Below, one piece after another: positions 6,422 to 12,166 of a DNA stretch of 12,166 nt. This DNA is from an uncultured Paracoccaceae bacterium (GTDB lineage: Bacteria > Pseudomonadota > Alphaproteobacteria > Rhodobacterales > Rhodobacteraceae), in contig CALFYQ010000275.1 of NCBI GenBank assembly GCA_937952085.1, positions 1 to 12,166 on the forward strand, written 5' to 3'. Each line of letters begins with the position of its first letter. The stretch's first letter is position 1. The notes beneath the pieces were generated by a model, which did no database searches, was not told where the DNA came from, and saw nothing but the letters and a program-made list of their open reading frames with translations. The translations under genes were made by a program, and so were the position numbers.

Positions 6422-6440
6422 GTGCTGGTCGCACGGGCCA
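6376..6440 (-). repeat. Double-hairpin intergenic repeat, copy B
   Basis: On the minus strand this repeats copy A at 4486-4552. The first stem-loop is perfect here (GGCCCGTGC and GCACGGGCC around GACCA), while the second has one mismatched pair (CGACCGACCC against GGGTCGGGCG). It begins 37 bases after the stop of the FAD monooxygenase gene, in that gene's direction, just as copy A follows the methyltransferase gene. The two copies bracket the GntR-PhyH pair in opposite orientation. Confidence 0.75.
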
Positions 6441-6477
6441 TCGGGCGTGGAGGAGCGCGCCGCTCCCGCCCCAACCC

Positions 6478-7725
6478 TCACCCCACCCGCGCGTCTTCCG
6501 GGATGAGCGGCGGCTGGGCGTTCAGCGCCTCGATGGAGAAGCCAGCGGTCTTCTTGTAGTTGGCCGCGAAGTCACGCCGCTCCTCCAGCGGCATCACCTT
6601 CTCGATGTCGTCGAAGGCGCCGCCCGACCGCTGGCGGACGATCTCCAGCACATAGTCCGGCCCTGCGCCGCGGTTGGCGGCGATCACCTTGGCCATCCGG
6701 GGACGCATCTCCGTCTCGTAGTCCTCGAGCGCGGCGGGCGTCGCGCCGTGGGCGAGGAAGGCGCGGCCGAGCCGGCGGGCGTCGACGATGGCCTGGGAGG
6801 CGCCGTTGGAGCCGGTCGGGTACATGATGTGCGCGGCGTCGCCCATCAGCGTCGTGCGCCCGACGGTCCAGAACGGCAGCGGGTCCCGGTCCACCGGGTA
6901 TTCGTAGACGACGGGCGCGGCGCGGATCAGCGCCGGCACGTCGATCCGGCCGAATTTCCACTCCGCAAACCAGTCCTCGAAGTCGGAGACATCTGCGACG
7001 CGGGACCAGTCCTCCCGCGCCCAGCCATGCGAGGCGTCGAAGCGGCGCTCGGCGATCCAGTTGATGAGGGAGCGGCCGGAGCCGTCCGGCCCGCCGATCG
7101 GATAGGTGACGAACTTCTGCTCGTAGTCGCCGATCATCGCCATCATGTTGCGGTCGGCGAAGGCGGGCGCGCGGGAGGCGCCGCGCCAGAGGATGTAGCC
7201 GGCCCAGCGCGGCCCGCCCTCATCGGGATGCATCGCCCGGCGGATCGCCGAATGGAGCCCGTCCGCGGCGATGAGCAGCGCGCCGCGCCGCTCGCCGGCC
7301 TCGGTCTCCAGCACCGCCTCGTCGCCCTCCGTGCGAAAGCCGGTCGCCTTCACGCCAAGCTCGACCGCATCCGGGCCGAGCCGCTCCAGCACGGCGCGGT
7401 GGAGGAGCATCTGAAGCTCGCCGCGGTGCACCGAGTATTGCGGCCAGCGATAGCCGGCGGCGAGGCCCCGCGGCTCTCGCCAGACCTCGGCGCCGTTCCG
7501 CGCGAACATGGCGAGTTCCTGCGTCGGGACGCCGATCCGCGCGAGGTCCGCCTCGAGGCCGAGATCGATCAGCTCGCGCACCGCGTTCGGCTGGAGATTG
7601 ATGCCGACGCCGAGCGGCTTCGGCTCCCGCACCTGCTCGACGATCCGGCATTCGAGGCCGATCTGCCTGCAGGTCAGCGCGAGGGCGAGGCCGGCGATGC
7701 CGCCGCCGGCGATCAGGATGGTCAT
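6478..7725 (-). CDS. FAD-dependent aromatic-type monooxygenase, PhzS-like
   Basis: A 415-residue class A flavoprotein hydroxylase that should use NAD(P)H and oxygen to hydroxylate a small, possibly aromatic, substrate. The Rossmann FAD site MTILIAGGGIAGLALAL is at the extreme N-terminus (GxGxxG at residues 7-12), the conserved DG motif AADGLHSAIRRA is at about 153-164, and the GD motif LMGDAAHIMYPTGSNGASQAI (residues 293-313) closes the FAD site. GSNGASQAI is typical of the group that includes PhzS and salicylate hydroxylase-like enzymes. No phenazine genes are near, so the substrate is unknown. GGAGGAG lies upstream of ATG 7725, which also puts the FAD strand at the usual position. The gene is divergent from the SAF-domain oxidoreductase across 80 bases, an arrangement that suggests joint use. 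Confidence 0.9.
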   Translation of the reverse strand: MTILIAGGGIAGLALALTCRQIGLECRIVEQVREPKPLGVGINLQPNAVRELIDLGLEADLARIGVPTQELAMFARNGAEVWREPRGLAAGYRWPQYSVHRGELQMLLHRAVLERLGPDAVELGVKATGFRTEGDEAVLETEAGERRGALLIAADGLHSAIRRAMHPDEGGPRWAGYILWRGASRAPAFADRNMMAMIGDYEQKFVTYPIGGPDGSGRSLINWIAERRFDASHGWAREDWSRVADVSDFEDWFAEWKFGRIDVPALIRAAPVVYEYPVDRDPLPFWTVGRTTLMGDAAHIMYPTGSNGASQAIVDARRLGRAFLAHGATPAALEDYETEMRPRMAKVIAANRGAGPDYVLEIVRQRSGGAFDDIEKVMPLEERRDFAANYKKTAGFSIEALNAQPPLIPEDARVG

Positions 7726-7753
7726 GGCGCTCCTCCACGTCCGGGGCGCCCGC

Positions 7754-7782
7754 TTGTCATGGGGCGCGTCCCGCGTCTTGAT
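7754..7782 (+). promoter_or_regulatory. Possible promoter of the SAF-domain oxidoreductase gene
   Basis: TTGTCA (7754-7759) matches five of six bases of the -35 consensus, and CTTGAT (7777-7782) follows at a 17-base spacing as a weak -10. It lies in the 80-base gap between the two divergent genes, 24 bases before ATG 7806. The -10 match is poor, so the call is tentative. Confidence 0.3.
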
Positions 7783-7805
7783 GGCCCAAAATCGGGAGGA
7801 AGGCG

Positions 7806-9113
7806 ATGTTTCTGATGAACGATCTCCGCGCGCGGGCGGAGGCGGGGCGGCCCGTGCGGGTCTGCCTGATCGGCGCGGGCAAGTTCGGCTCGATGTTCCT
7901 CGGGCAGGTCCCGACGATTCCCGGCCTCGCGATCACGCGGATCGCCGATCTCCGGCCAGACGGGGCCCGCGCCGCCTGCCGCACCGTCGGCTGGGACGAG
8001 GCGCGGATCGCCGCCACCGCCTTCGACGACGACGCCTTCGCCTCCCTCGCCGCCGACGACGTGGACGTGGTGGTGGAGGCGACCGGCAACCCCCATGCCG
8101 GGGTCCGCCACGCCCGCGCCGCGATCCGCGCCGGCAAGCACCTCGTCATGGTCAATGTCGAGGCCGACGTGCTCGCCGGCGCGGCCCTGGCGAAGGAGGC
8201 GCGGGCCGCCGGGCTCGTCTTCAGCCAGGCCTGGGGCGACCAGCCGGCGCTGACGGCCGAACTGGTCGACTGGGCGCGGGCGACCGGCTTCATCGTCCAG
8301 TGCGCCGGCAAGGGCACGAAATACCGCCCGCAATACCACCAGAGCACGCCGGAGACGGTCTGGGCCAACATGGGCTTCGACCCGCAGAAGGCGGTGCGCG
8401 ACGGGATGAACCCGAAGATGTTCAACTCCTTCGTCGACGGCACCAAGTCCGCGCTGGAGATGGCCGCCATCGCCAACGCCTGCGATCTCACCCCGCCGTC
8501 CGACGGGCTCCTCTTCCCGCCCTGCGGCGTCGACGACCTGCCGCATGTGCTCCGCCCCGCCGCGGATGGCGGGCTCGTCGAGGGCAAGGGCATGGTGGAG
8601 GTCGTCTCCTCCGAGGAGCGGGACGGGCGGCCGGTCTTCCGCGATCTCCGCTGGGGCGTCTATGTCGTGCTGGAGGCGCCGAACGACTACGCCGCCGGCT
8701 GCTTCCGGCAATACGGCATGCCGACGGACAGCACCGGCCGCTATTCGGCGATGTACAAGCCCTTCCACCTGATCGGCATGGAGCTTTCGATCTCGGTCCT
8801 CTCGGCCGGCCTTCTCGGCAAGGCGACGGGTGAGACGCGGGCCTTCAACGGCGACGTGGTGGCGACCGCGAAGCGGGACCTGAAGGCCGGCGAGACGCTG
8901 GACGGCGAGGGCGGCTACTGCGTCTACGGCAAGCTTGTCCCCGCCGCGCGCTCGCTCCGCGAGGGCCTTCTTCCGATCGGCCTCGCCGACCGAGTGAAGC
9001 TGACCGCCGACGTGAAGGCGGGCCAGCCGATCCCGCAATCGGCCGTGGCGATTGCGGAGGACGACGAGGTGGCCGCCTATCGGCGGGCGATGGAGCGCGC
9101 GAACGCGGCCTGA
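7806..9113 (+). CDS. Homoserine dehydrogenase-like NAD(P) oxidoreductase with C-terminal SAF domain
   Basis: A 435-residue protein of the predicted homoserine dehydrogenase-like group with a SAF domain (COG4091 type). The NAD(P)-binding fold VCLIGAGKFGSMFLGQV has GxGxxG at residues 23-28, and EATGNPHAGVRHA (91-103) and VNVEADVLAG (116-125) match the dehydrogenase core. The C-terminal part from about residue 350 (VVATAKRDLKAGETLDGEGG, later TADVKAGQPIPQSAVAI) is a SAF domain, otherwise found in altronate dehydratase, sialic acid synthase and FlgA. The family is not true ThrA or Hom; its reaction is poorly characterised and probably concerns a sugar acid or hydroxy acid. GGAGG, 6 bases before ATG 7806, sets the start; ATG 7815 is the only nearby alternative. 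Its stop lies within a short palindrome. Confidence 0.88.
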   Translation: MFLMNDLRARAEAGRPVRVCLIGAGKFGSMFLGQVPTIPGLAITRIADLRPDGARAACRTVGWDEARIAATAFDDDAFASLAADDVDVVVEATGNPHAGVRHARAAIRAGKHLVMVNVEADVLAGAALAKEARAAGLVFSQAWGDQPALTAELVDWARATGFIVQCAGKGTKYRPQYHQSTPETVWANMGFDPQKAVRDGMNPKMFNSFVDGTKSALEMAAIANACDLTPPSDGLLFPPCGVDDLPHVLRPAADGGLVEGKGMVEVVSSEERDGRPVFRDLRWGVYVVLEAPNDYAAGCFRQYGMPTDSTGRYSAMYKPFHLIGMELSISVLSAGLLGKATGETRAFNGDVVATAKRDLKAGETLDGEGGYCVYGKLVPAARSLREGLLPIGLADRVKLTADVKAGQPIPQSAVAIAEDDEVAAYRRAMERANAA

Positions 9114-9126
9114 GGCGTCGCCTCAG
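9110..9126. terminator. Palindrome over the stop codon of the SAF-domain gene
   Basis: CTGAGGC and GCCTCAG form a perfect 7-bp stem with loop GTC. The left arm contains the TGA of the plus-strand oxidoreductase gene and the right arm a TGA read on the minus strand. It could act as a bidirectional 3' hairpin between converging transcripts. No T-run is present on either side. Confidence 0.4.
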
Positions 9127-9287
9127 AGCGGCGTCGCCGCGCCGCGGTCGAGATCGGCGTCGAGGAACGGGTCATCCGCTTGCGGCGCGGCCGGCCGAAC
9201 GCCTCGCCCGGCGCGGCGGCACGGGCCGGGGCGCCGAAACGTCGAGCTGCGGCGCTGGCCTCCCGATCGGCCGGCGACGCGCCCCGG
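9123..9287 (-). other. Possible coding remnant downstream of the DUF1223 gene
   Basis: This 165-base stretch has no clear gene. On the minus strand the last part reads RPAAPQADDPFLDADLDRG and then ATPL before a TGA, with codon use like a real gene of this genome. The frame upstream of it is open only back to the DUF1223 stop and is arginine-rich there. Another frame in the upstream half (ASAAARRFGAPARAAAPGEAFG) looks more coding-like, so a frameshifted remnant is possible. No start codon was found. It may also be chance in GC-rich DNA. Confidence 0.25.
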
Positions 9288-9995
9288 TCAGCGGAGCGGC
9301 AGCCTCGCCGCGGAAAGGATCGGGCCGCCGGGGCCGGCCTGGAGCATGACGACGACGCCGTCCGCGCCATCCGGGGCCGCGGCGGAGAGCGTCTCGGCCG
9401 CGCCGCTCCAGGCGCCGAGCTCAGACCAGCCCTTGACCACGTTGCGATAGGTCGCGGCGCGGCCGGCGTTCTCGCCCGCCTCGATGTCGACATGCTCGAC
9501 ATTGCTGTACCAGGCCATCAGCACGCGGGCCGGCGGCGCGCCGGCGGAGGCGGCGATCTCGGCGCGGATGCGGTCCCCGTCGCGATGGAGCGCCACCAGC
9601 GCGGGCGGCGCCTCGGCCCCGAGCCGGGACACTGCGGCCTCGATCGCCTTGCCGCGGGAGCCGACCAGATGCTCCCGCCCCATCAGGACGACCTGCGGGG
9701 TATAGACCATCCGCTCGCCCATCGCCGCGGCGTAGGCGCGCTGCCGCGCGGTGTGCCCCGCTTTCCCGAAGGCGTCGCGCCAGCCGAGATAATCCCAGTA
9801 GTCGACATGGAGCGAGAGGGCGATCACGTCCTCGCGGTCCGCCAGTTGCGCAAGAAGCGCGTCGGCCGGCGGGCAGGAGGAACATCCCTGCGAGGTGAAA
9901 AGCTCCACCAGAACCGGCGAGCGCCCGCCTTCCGCAAGGGCGGGGCCCGCGAGGGCGAGGGCGGCGGCGAGGGCGATGAGGGCGCGGCGACGCAT
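9288..9995 (-). CDS. DUF1223 family secreted thioredoxin-like protein
   Basis: A 235-residue protein of the DUF1223 family, which adopts a thioredoxin-like fold and is common in alphaproteobacteria. An N-terminal signal peptide is clear: basic MRRR, a hydrophobic stretch ALIALAAALALAGP, and a likely cleavage after ALA at about residue 21, so it should act in the periplasm. The family core VLVELFTSQGCSSCPPADALL has the CxxC pair at C38 and C41, followed by VIALSLHVDYWDYLGW and RMVYTPQVVLMG with the cis-proline-type TPQ motif near residue 99. A thiol-disulfide role is inferred; the family has no established substrate. ATG 9995 is chosen because it gives the signal peptide directly and AAAGGA lies upstream; the open extension to 10235 is not credible. 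It is the last gene of the sseA unit. Confidence 0.9.
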   Translation of the reverse strand: MRRRALIALAAALALAGPALAEGGRSPVLVELFTSQGCSSCPPADALLAQLADREDVIALSLHVDYWDYLGWRDAFGKAGHTARQRAYAAAMGERMVYTPQVVLMGREHLVGSRGKAIEAAVSRLGAEAPPALVALHRDGDRIRAEIAASAGAPPARVLMAWYSNVEHVDIEAGENAGRAATYRNVVKGWSELGAWSGAAETLSAAAPDGADGVVVMLQAGPGGPILSAARLPLR

Positions 9996-10045
9996 CGGCG
10001 GATCCTTTCGCGCCCGGGATAGCCGCGCGGCCGCTCCCCCGCGAG

Positions 10046-10600
10046 TCAAGCTTTCGGGAGCCGTTCGGAGCGGGAGGCGGCGCGCCGGCGCATCGCCTCC
10101 CGCTGGATGGGCGCGAACCCGGCCCGCTGATAGAGCGGCAGGGCGCGCGGATGGTCGAGCGTGTTGGTCTCCACCGTCATCCGCCGGACGCCCTTCCGCG
10201 CCCAGCCGGCCCGCACCGCCTCGCCGAGGAGCCACGAGCCGAGCCGCAGCCCCTGCGCCTCCGGCGTCAGCCCGAAATAGGCGAGGTCGCAGCGCCCCTC
10301 CTCCCGCCAGTCAAGCACGAAGAAGCCGCCGGACCAGCCCTTCACCATCAGCGTGAAGAGCGTGACGTCCTCGTCGCCGAGAAAGGCTTCGAGCTCCGCC
10401 TCGGGCCGGCGCAGCCAGTCGGTCCACTCATAGGCGGCGCCGACGCTGCGATAGAGGTGCAGGAACCAGCGCGCCGGCGGGTCCTCCGCCGCCATCAGCG
10501 CGAGGCCGGGCAACCGCGGCGCATGGGGCGCGGCCGCCTCGGGCCGCGACGCCATCTCGAGCCGGGTGACCGTGTAGTCGAGCCAGGCCGGCCCGCTCAT
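10046..10600 (-). CDS. GNAT family N-acetyltransferase
   Basis: A 184-residue acyltransferase of the Gcn5-related superfamily, using acetyl-CoA on an unknown amine. Motif A is visible as LAYFGLTPEAQGLRLGSWLL (about residues 106-125), where QGLRLGS is the pyrophosphate-binding loop, and motif B follows as VETNTLDHPRALPLYQRAGF (143-162) with the usual late LYxxxGF. The residues before about 100 are a less conserved region rich in Trp and Arg. ATG 10600 (MSGPAWLDYT) is chosen because it lies 19 bases after the sseA stop; an earlier in-frame start would sit inside sseA. It is co-oriented with sseA and the DUF1223 gene, so it is probably co-transcribed. The minus-strand sequence over its stop contains TTGACT, a possible but unsupported -35 for the next gene. 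Confidence 0.87.
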   Translation of the reverse strand: MSGPAWLDYTVTRLEMASRPEAAAPHAPRLPGLALMAAEDPPARWFLHLYRSVGAAYEWTDWLRRPEAELEAFLGDEDVTLFTLMVKGWSGGFFVLDWREEGRCDLAYFGLTPEAQGLRLGSWLLGEAVRAGWARKGVRRMTVETNTLDHPRALPLYQRAGFAPIQREAMRRRAASRSERLPKA

Positions 10601-10619
10601 CGCGCCGCCTGCGAAGCCG

Positions 10620-11471
10620 TCATCCGGTCGCGACCGCGAGATCCGGATAGGCGCCCCATTCGGCCCAGGAGCCGTCATAGACCGACCATCTGCGATGCCC
10701 CATCCGCTCCAGCGCCAGCGCCAGGATGCAGGCGCTGATGCCGGAGCCGCAGGACGTGACGATCGGCTTCGAGAGATCGACGCCCGCCGCCTCGAAGGCG
10801 GCGCGGGTCTCCTCCACCGGCTTCATCGTGCCGTCGGCGTTCAGGAGCGTGGCGTAGTGGACGTTCTTCGCCCCCGGCATGTGGCCGGCGCGGAGGCCTG
10901 GGCGCACCTCCGGCTCCTCGCCGCGGAACCGGCCTGGGGAGCGGGCGTCCACCACCTCGGCGTCGCCGAGCTTCAGCGCCGCGGCGACCTGCGTCACGTC
11001 CTCGACGAGGGAGGCGTCGCGGCGGCCAGTGAAGTGGCGGTCCCGCATCACCGGCGGCAGGTCCTCCACCTCGCGGCCCTCGGCGATCCACTTCTTCAGG
11101 CCGCCGTCCAGCACGGAGACCTCCTTCGCGCCGAAGACGCGGAAGGTCCACCAGACCCGCGGCGCGGAGAAGATGCCGTCCTGGTCGTAGACCACCAGGC
11201 GATGGCCGTCGCCGATACCCATGGCGCGGATCCGGGCGACGAACTTCTCCATCGGCGGCAGCATGTGGGGGAGCGACGAGGAGGTGTCGGAGATCTCCTC
11301 GATGTCGAAGAACCGCGCGCCGGGGATATGCGCCTCGTCATAGCCCGCCTTCGGGTCGCCGCCCATGCCGGGGAGCCGCCAGGTCGCGTCCACGATGCGC
11401 AGATCCGGCGCATCGAGATGGCGCGCGAGCCAGTCCGTGCTCACGAGATTCTGCGCGTCGCTGTCCGCCAT
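10620..11471 (-). CDS. sseA: 3-Mercaptopyruvate sulfurtransferase
   Basis: A 283-residue tandem rhodanese-type enzyme that moves sulfur from 3-mercaptopyruvate to thiols or cyanide and feeds sulfane sulfur pools. The N-terminal inactive rhodanese domain (VSTDWLARHLDAPDLRIVDA, then HIPGARFFDIEEISD and VYDQDGIFSAPRVWWTFRVFG) covers about residues 10-135. The C-terminal catalytic domain follows, with VVDARSPGRFRGEEPE and HMPGAKNVHY, and the active loop CGSGISA has the nucleophile at C241. CGSG(V/I)xA marks mercaptopyruvate sulfurtransferases rather than thiosulfate sulfurtransferases (CRxGxR type). GGAGAGG lies just before ATG 11471. The gene heads a minus-strand unit with the GNAT and DUF1223 genes. 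Unusual G tracts lie upstream of it. Confidence 0.95.
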   Translation of the reverse strand: MADSDAQNLVSTDWLARHLDAPDLRIVDATWRLPGMGGDPKAGYDEAHIPGARFFDIEEISDTSSSLPHMLPPMEKFVARIRAMGIGDGHRLVVYDQDGIFSAPRVWWTFRVFGAKEVSVLDGGLKKWIAEGREVEDLPPVMRDRHFTGRRDASLVEDVTQVAAALKLGDAEVVDARSPGRFRGEEPEVRPGLRAGHMPGAKNVHYATLLNADGTMKPVEETRAAFEAAGVDLSKPIVTSCGSGISACILALALERMGHRRWSVYDGSWAEWGAYPDLAVATG

Positions 11472-11511
11472 GGTCCTCTCCGGGCCTCCCCTCAGGCGGG
11501 TTTAGGCGGGC

Positions 11512-11551
11512 GGGGGGGGCGCTTCAACGACAAGGGGGGGGGGGGTGGGGG
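11512..11551. repeat. Guanine homopolymer tracts upstream of sseA
   Basis: A run of 8 G (11512-11519), then 12 G (11534-11545) and 5 G (11547-11551) separated by a single T. These lie 41-80 bases upstream of the sseA start and are C runs on the sseA coding strand. Such tracts are prone to polymerase slippage and can form G-quadruplexes. The exact lengths may also contain sequencing error. Confidence 0.8.
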
Positions 11552-11910
11552 CGCAGCGCGGATCACGGGCCATTGCGCGCACGGGGCGAACAGAAGGGCG
11601 GCCAAGAGCCCTTTCGAGACGTGACGGGCCGCAGAGCGAGCGGCCGGTTCCTTCGTTGAGCCGGAAACGCGCCAAGACACTGGCGGTTTCGCTTGGGGAT
11701 CTTGCCAGCAAGGAGGCGCCGGAAGCCCTCGGACTACGCGAATGCTGGACAAGAGCGGCCGATACCGGCGCAGGACTTATCTAAGGGGCTTCTTGCCGCT
11801 TGATCGACAAGGCAGACATTTCATCGCGCTCCAAGACGCAGGAAGCGATTCCCGCAAGAAAATCATCGCACACCAGGCCTTTACAGGCGCGAAATTCCTT
11901 CGAACTAATT
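11552..11910. other. Stretch without a convincing gene; start of composition change
   Basis: No open frame here has a recognisable product, a ribosome site and plausible length together. Several short frames exist on both strands, including a minus-strand frame ending at a stop near 11780, but none resembles a known family. GC content falls towards the right end: 28 of 80 bases are G or C at 11881-11960. A 10-base match to the double-hairpin repeat (ATGGCCCGTG on the minus strand, near 11565-11574) is too short to call a copy. Confidence 0.4.
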
Positions 11911-12166
11911 TTATTTTAGCTTTATTCTGTAAGATTTCGAGGTCACACGCCAAGAATTTTCATGAAATATCAGCGTCAATATTGTATCGAACCGCATCCC
12001 GGCCCATTCGTCTTCGACATGTACGACGGCAATGTCGCCGTGAATGGAAATGTTGCGGATTTCCCACCAAGCCGTCGCCAAGCTGTCAGCTTCGTCCTCG
12101 CACATACGGATGAATTCATCGCGCGAGTTCCAGAGCAATTCACCTTCGTAGTGGCCAACCTCGCAT
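11911..12166 (-). CDS. NTF2-like / lumazine-binding-like protein, 5' end beyond window
   Basis: The C-terminal 84 or so residues of a protein whose start lies past the right edge. The visible part begins CEVGHYEGELLWNSRDEFI and continues with WWEIRNISIHGDIAVVHVED, then MRFDTILTLIFHENSWRVTSKSYRI, ending in TAA at 11911. This is the cone-shaped alpha+beta pattern of the NTF2/SnoaL superfamily, closest from memory to the putative lumazine-binding (Lumazine_bd_2) group: a helix, then long antiparallel strands with GDIAVVHVED and the closing W+VTSKSY strand. Function in the family varies and cannot be assigned. Codons are far more AT-rich than elsewhere in the window (ATA, TTT, AAT, GAA, TCT are used), which suggests recent transfer. 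Confidence 0.72.
   Translation of the reverse strand, partial: CEVGHYEGELLWNSRDEFIRMCEDEADSLATAWWEIRNISIHGDIAVVHVEDEWAGMRFDTILTLIFHENSWRVTSKSYRIKLK

Noticed and set aside
6253..7815. Very long plus-strand open frame (about 520 codons) opposite the FAD monooxygenase gene
   Set aside because: It is antisense to a gene with clear FAD motifs, its product is a low-complexity Arg/Ala/Gly/His mixture with no family motifs, and such long shadow frames are expected in GC-rich DNA.
7722..9038. Long minus-strand open frame opposite the SAF-domain oxidoreductase gene
   Set aside because: The product has no recognisable domain and the other strand carries a convincing NAD-binding and SAF protein with a good ribosome site.
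9996..10235. N-terminal extension of the DUF1223 protein
   Set aside because: The signal peptide begins exactly at the 9995 start; the extension overlaps the acetyltransferase gene in another frame and is low complexity.
11563..11600. Possible third copy of the double-hairpin repeat upstream of sseA
   Set aside because: Only about 10 contiguous bases (GGCCCGTG and neighbours) match, and neither stem-loop can form.
11742..12113. Plus-strand open frame of about 123 codons at the right edge
   Set aside because: It lies largely opposite the NTF2-like gene, lacks a ribosome site and matches no family I know.
1..12166. CRISPR arrays, tRNA or rRNA genes, insertion sequences, toxin-antitoxin or phage-defence genes
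   Set aside because: Looked for on both strands; no regularly spaced repeats, cloverleaf-like sequences, transposase motifs or defence domains were seen.

Overview
The window is a GC-rich stretch of bacterial chromosome, most likely from an alphaproteobacterium of the Rhodobacterales (Rhodobacteraceae/Paracoccaceae) type. The pointers are the strong preference for G or C at third codon positions, a Fur-family regulator with the alphaproteobacterial HHDHIIDVETG signature and no C-terminal CxxC zinc pairs, and a 70-residue protein that resembles small proteins I associate with that class. This placement is inference; there is no rRNA gene or other marker here to confirm it.

Layout from left to right. 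(1) 95-2330, plus strand: argG (argininosuccinate synthase), a hairpin, then an agmatinase/arginase-family ureohydrolase, so one gene builds arginine and the next probably cleaves a guanidino compound. (2) 2334-2759, minus strand: a Fur-family metal regulator, convergent with the ureohydrolase and apparently read from a promoter placed to give a leaderless mRNA. (3) 2844-4400, plus strand: a tight three-gene unit of a 70-aa conserved small protein, a DJ-1/PfpI protein and a class I methyltransferase, the last two overlapping at ATGA. (4) 4401-6477: a GntR/FCD regulator and a phytanoyl-CoA dioxygenase-family oxygenase. A 16-bp perfect palindrome precedes the regulator. Two copies of a double-hairpin repeat lie on either side of the pair in opposite orientation. 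(5) 6478-9113: a PhzS-like FAD monooxygenase (minus) divergent from a homoserine-dehydrogenase-like oxidoreductase with a C-terminal SAF domain (plus). (6) 9288-11471, minus strand, transcribed right to left: sseA (3-mercaptopyruvate sulfurtransferase), a GNAT acetyltransferase, and a secreted DUF1223 thioredoxin-like protein. (7) 11472-12166: long G tracts, about 360 bases with no convincing gene, then an AT-rich stretch carrying the 3' part of an NTF2-like/lumazine-binding-like gene that runs off the right edge.

Most genes are ordinary chromosomal metabolism. The parts that deserve a second look are the inverted double-hairpin repeats around the GntR-PhyH pair, the possible oxidative catabolic locus at 4712-9113 whose substrate cannot be read from sequence, the probable leaderless promoter of the Fur-family gene, and the composition change at the right edge. 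I found no CRISPR array, no complete insertion sequence, no tRNA or rRNA gene and no defence or toxin system.
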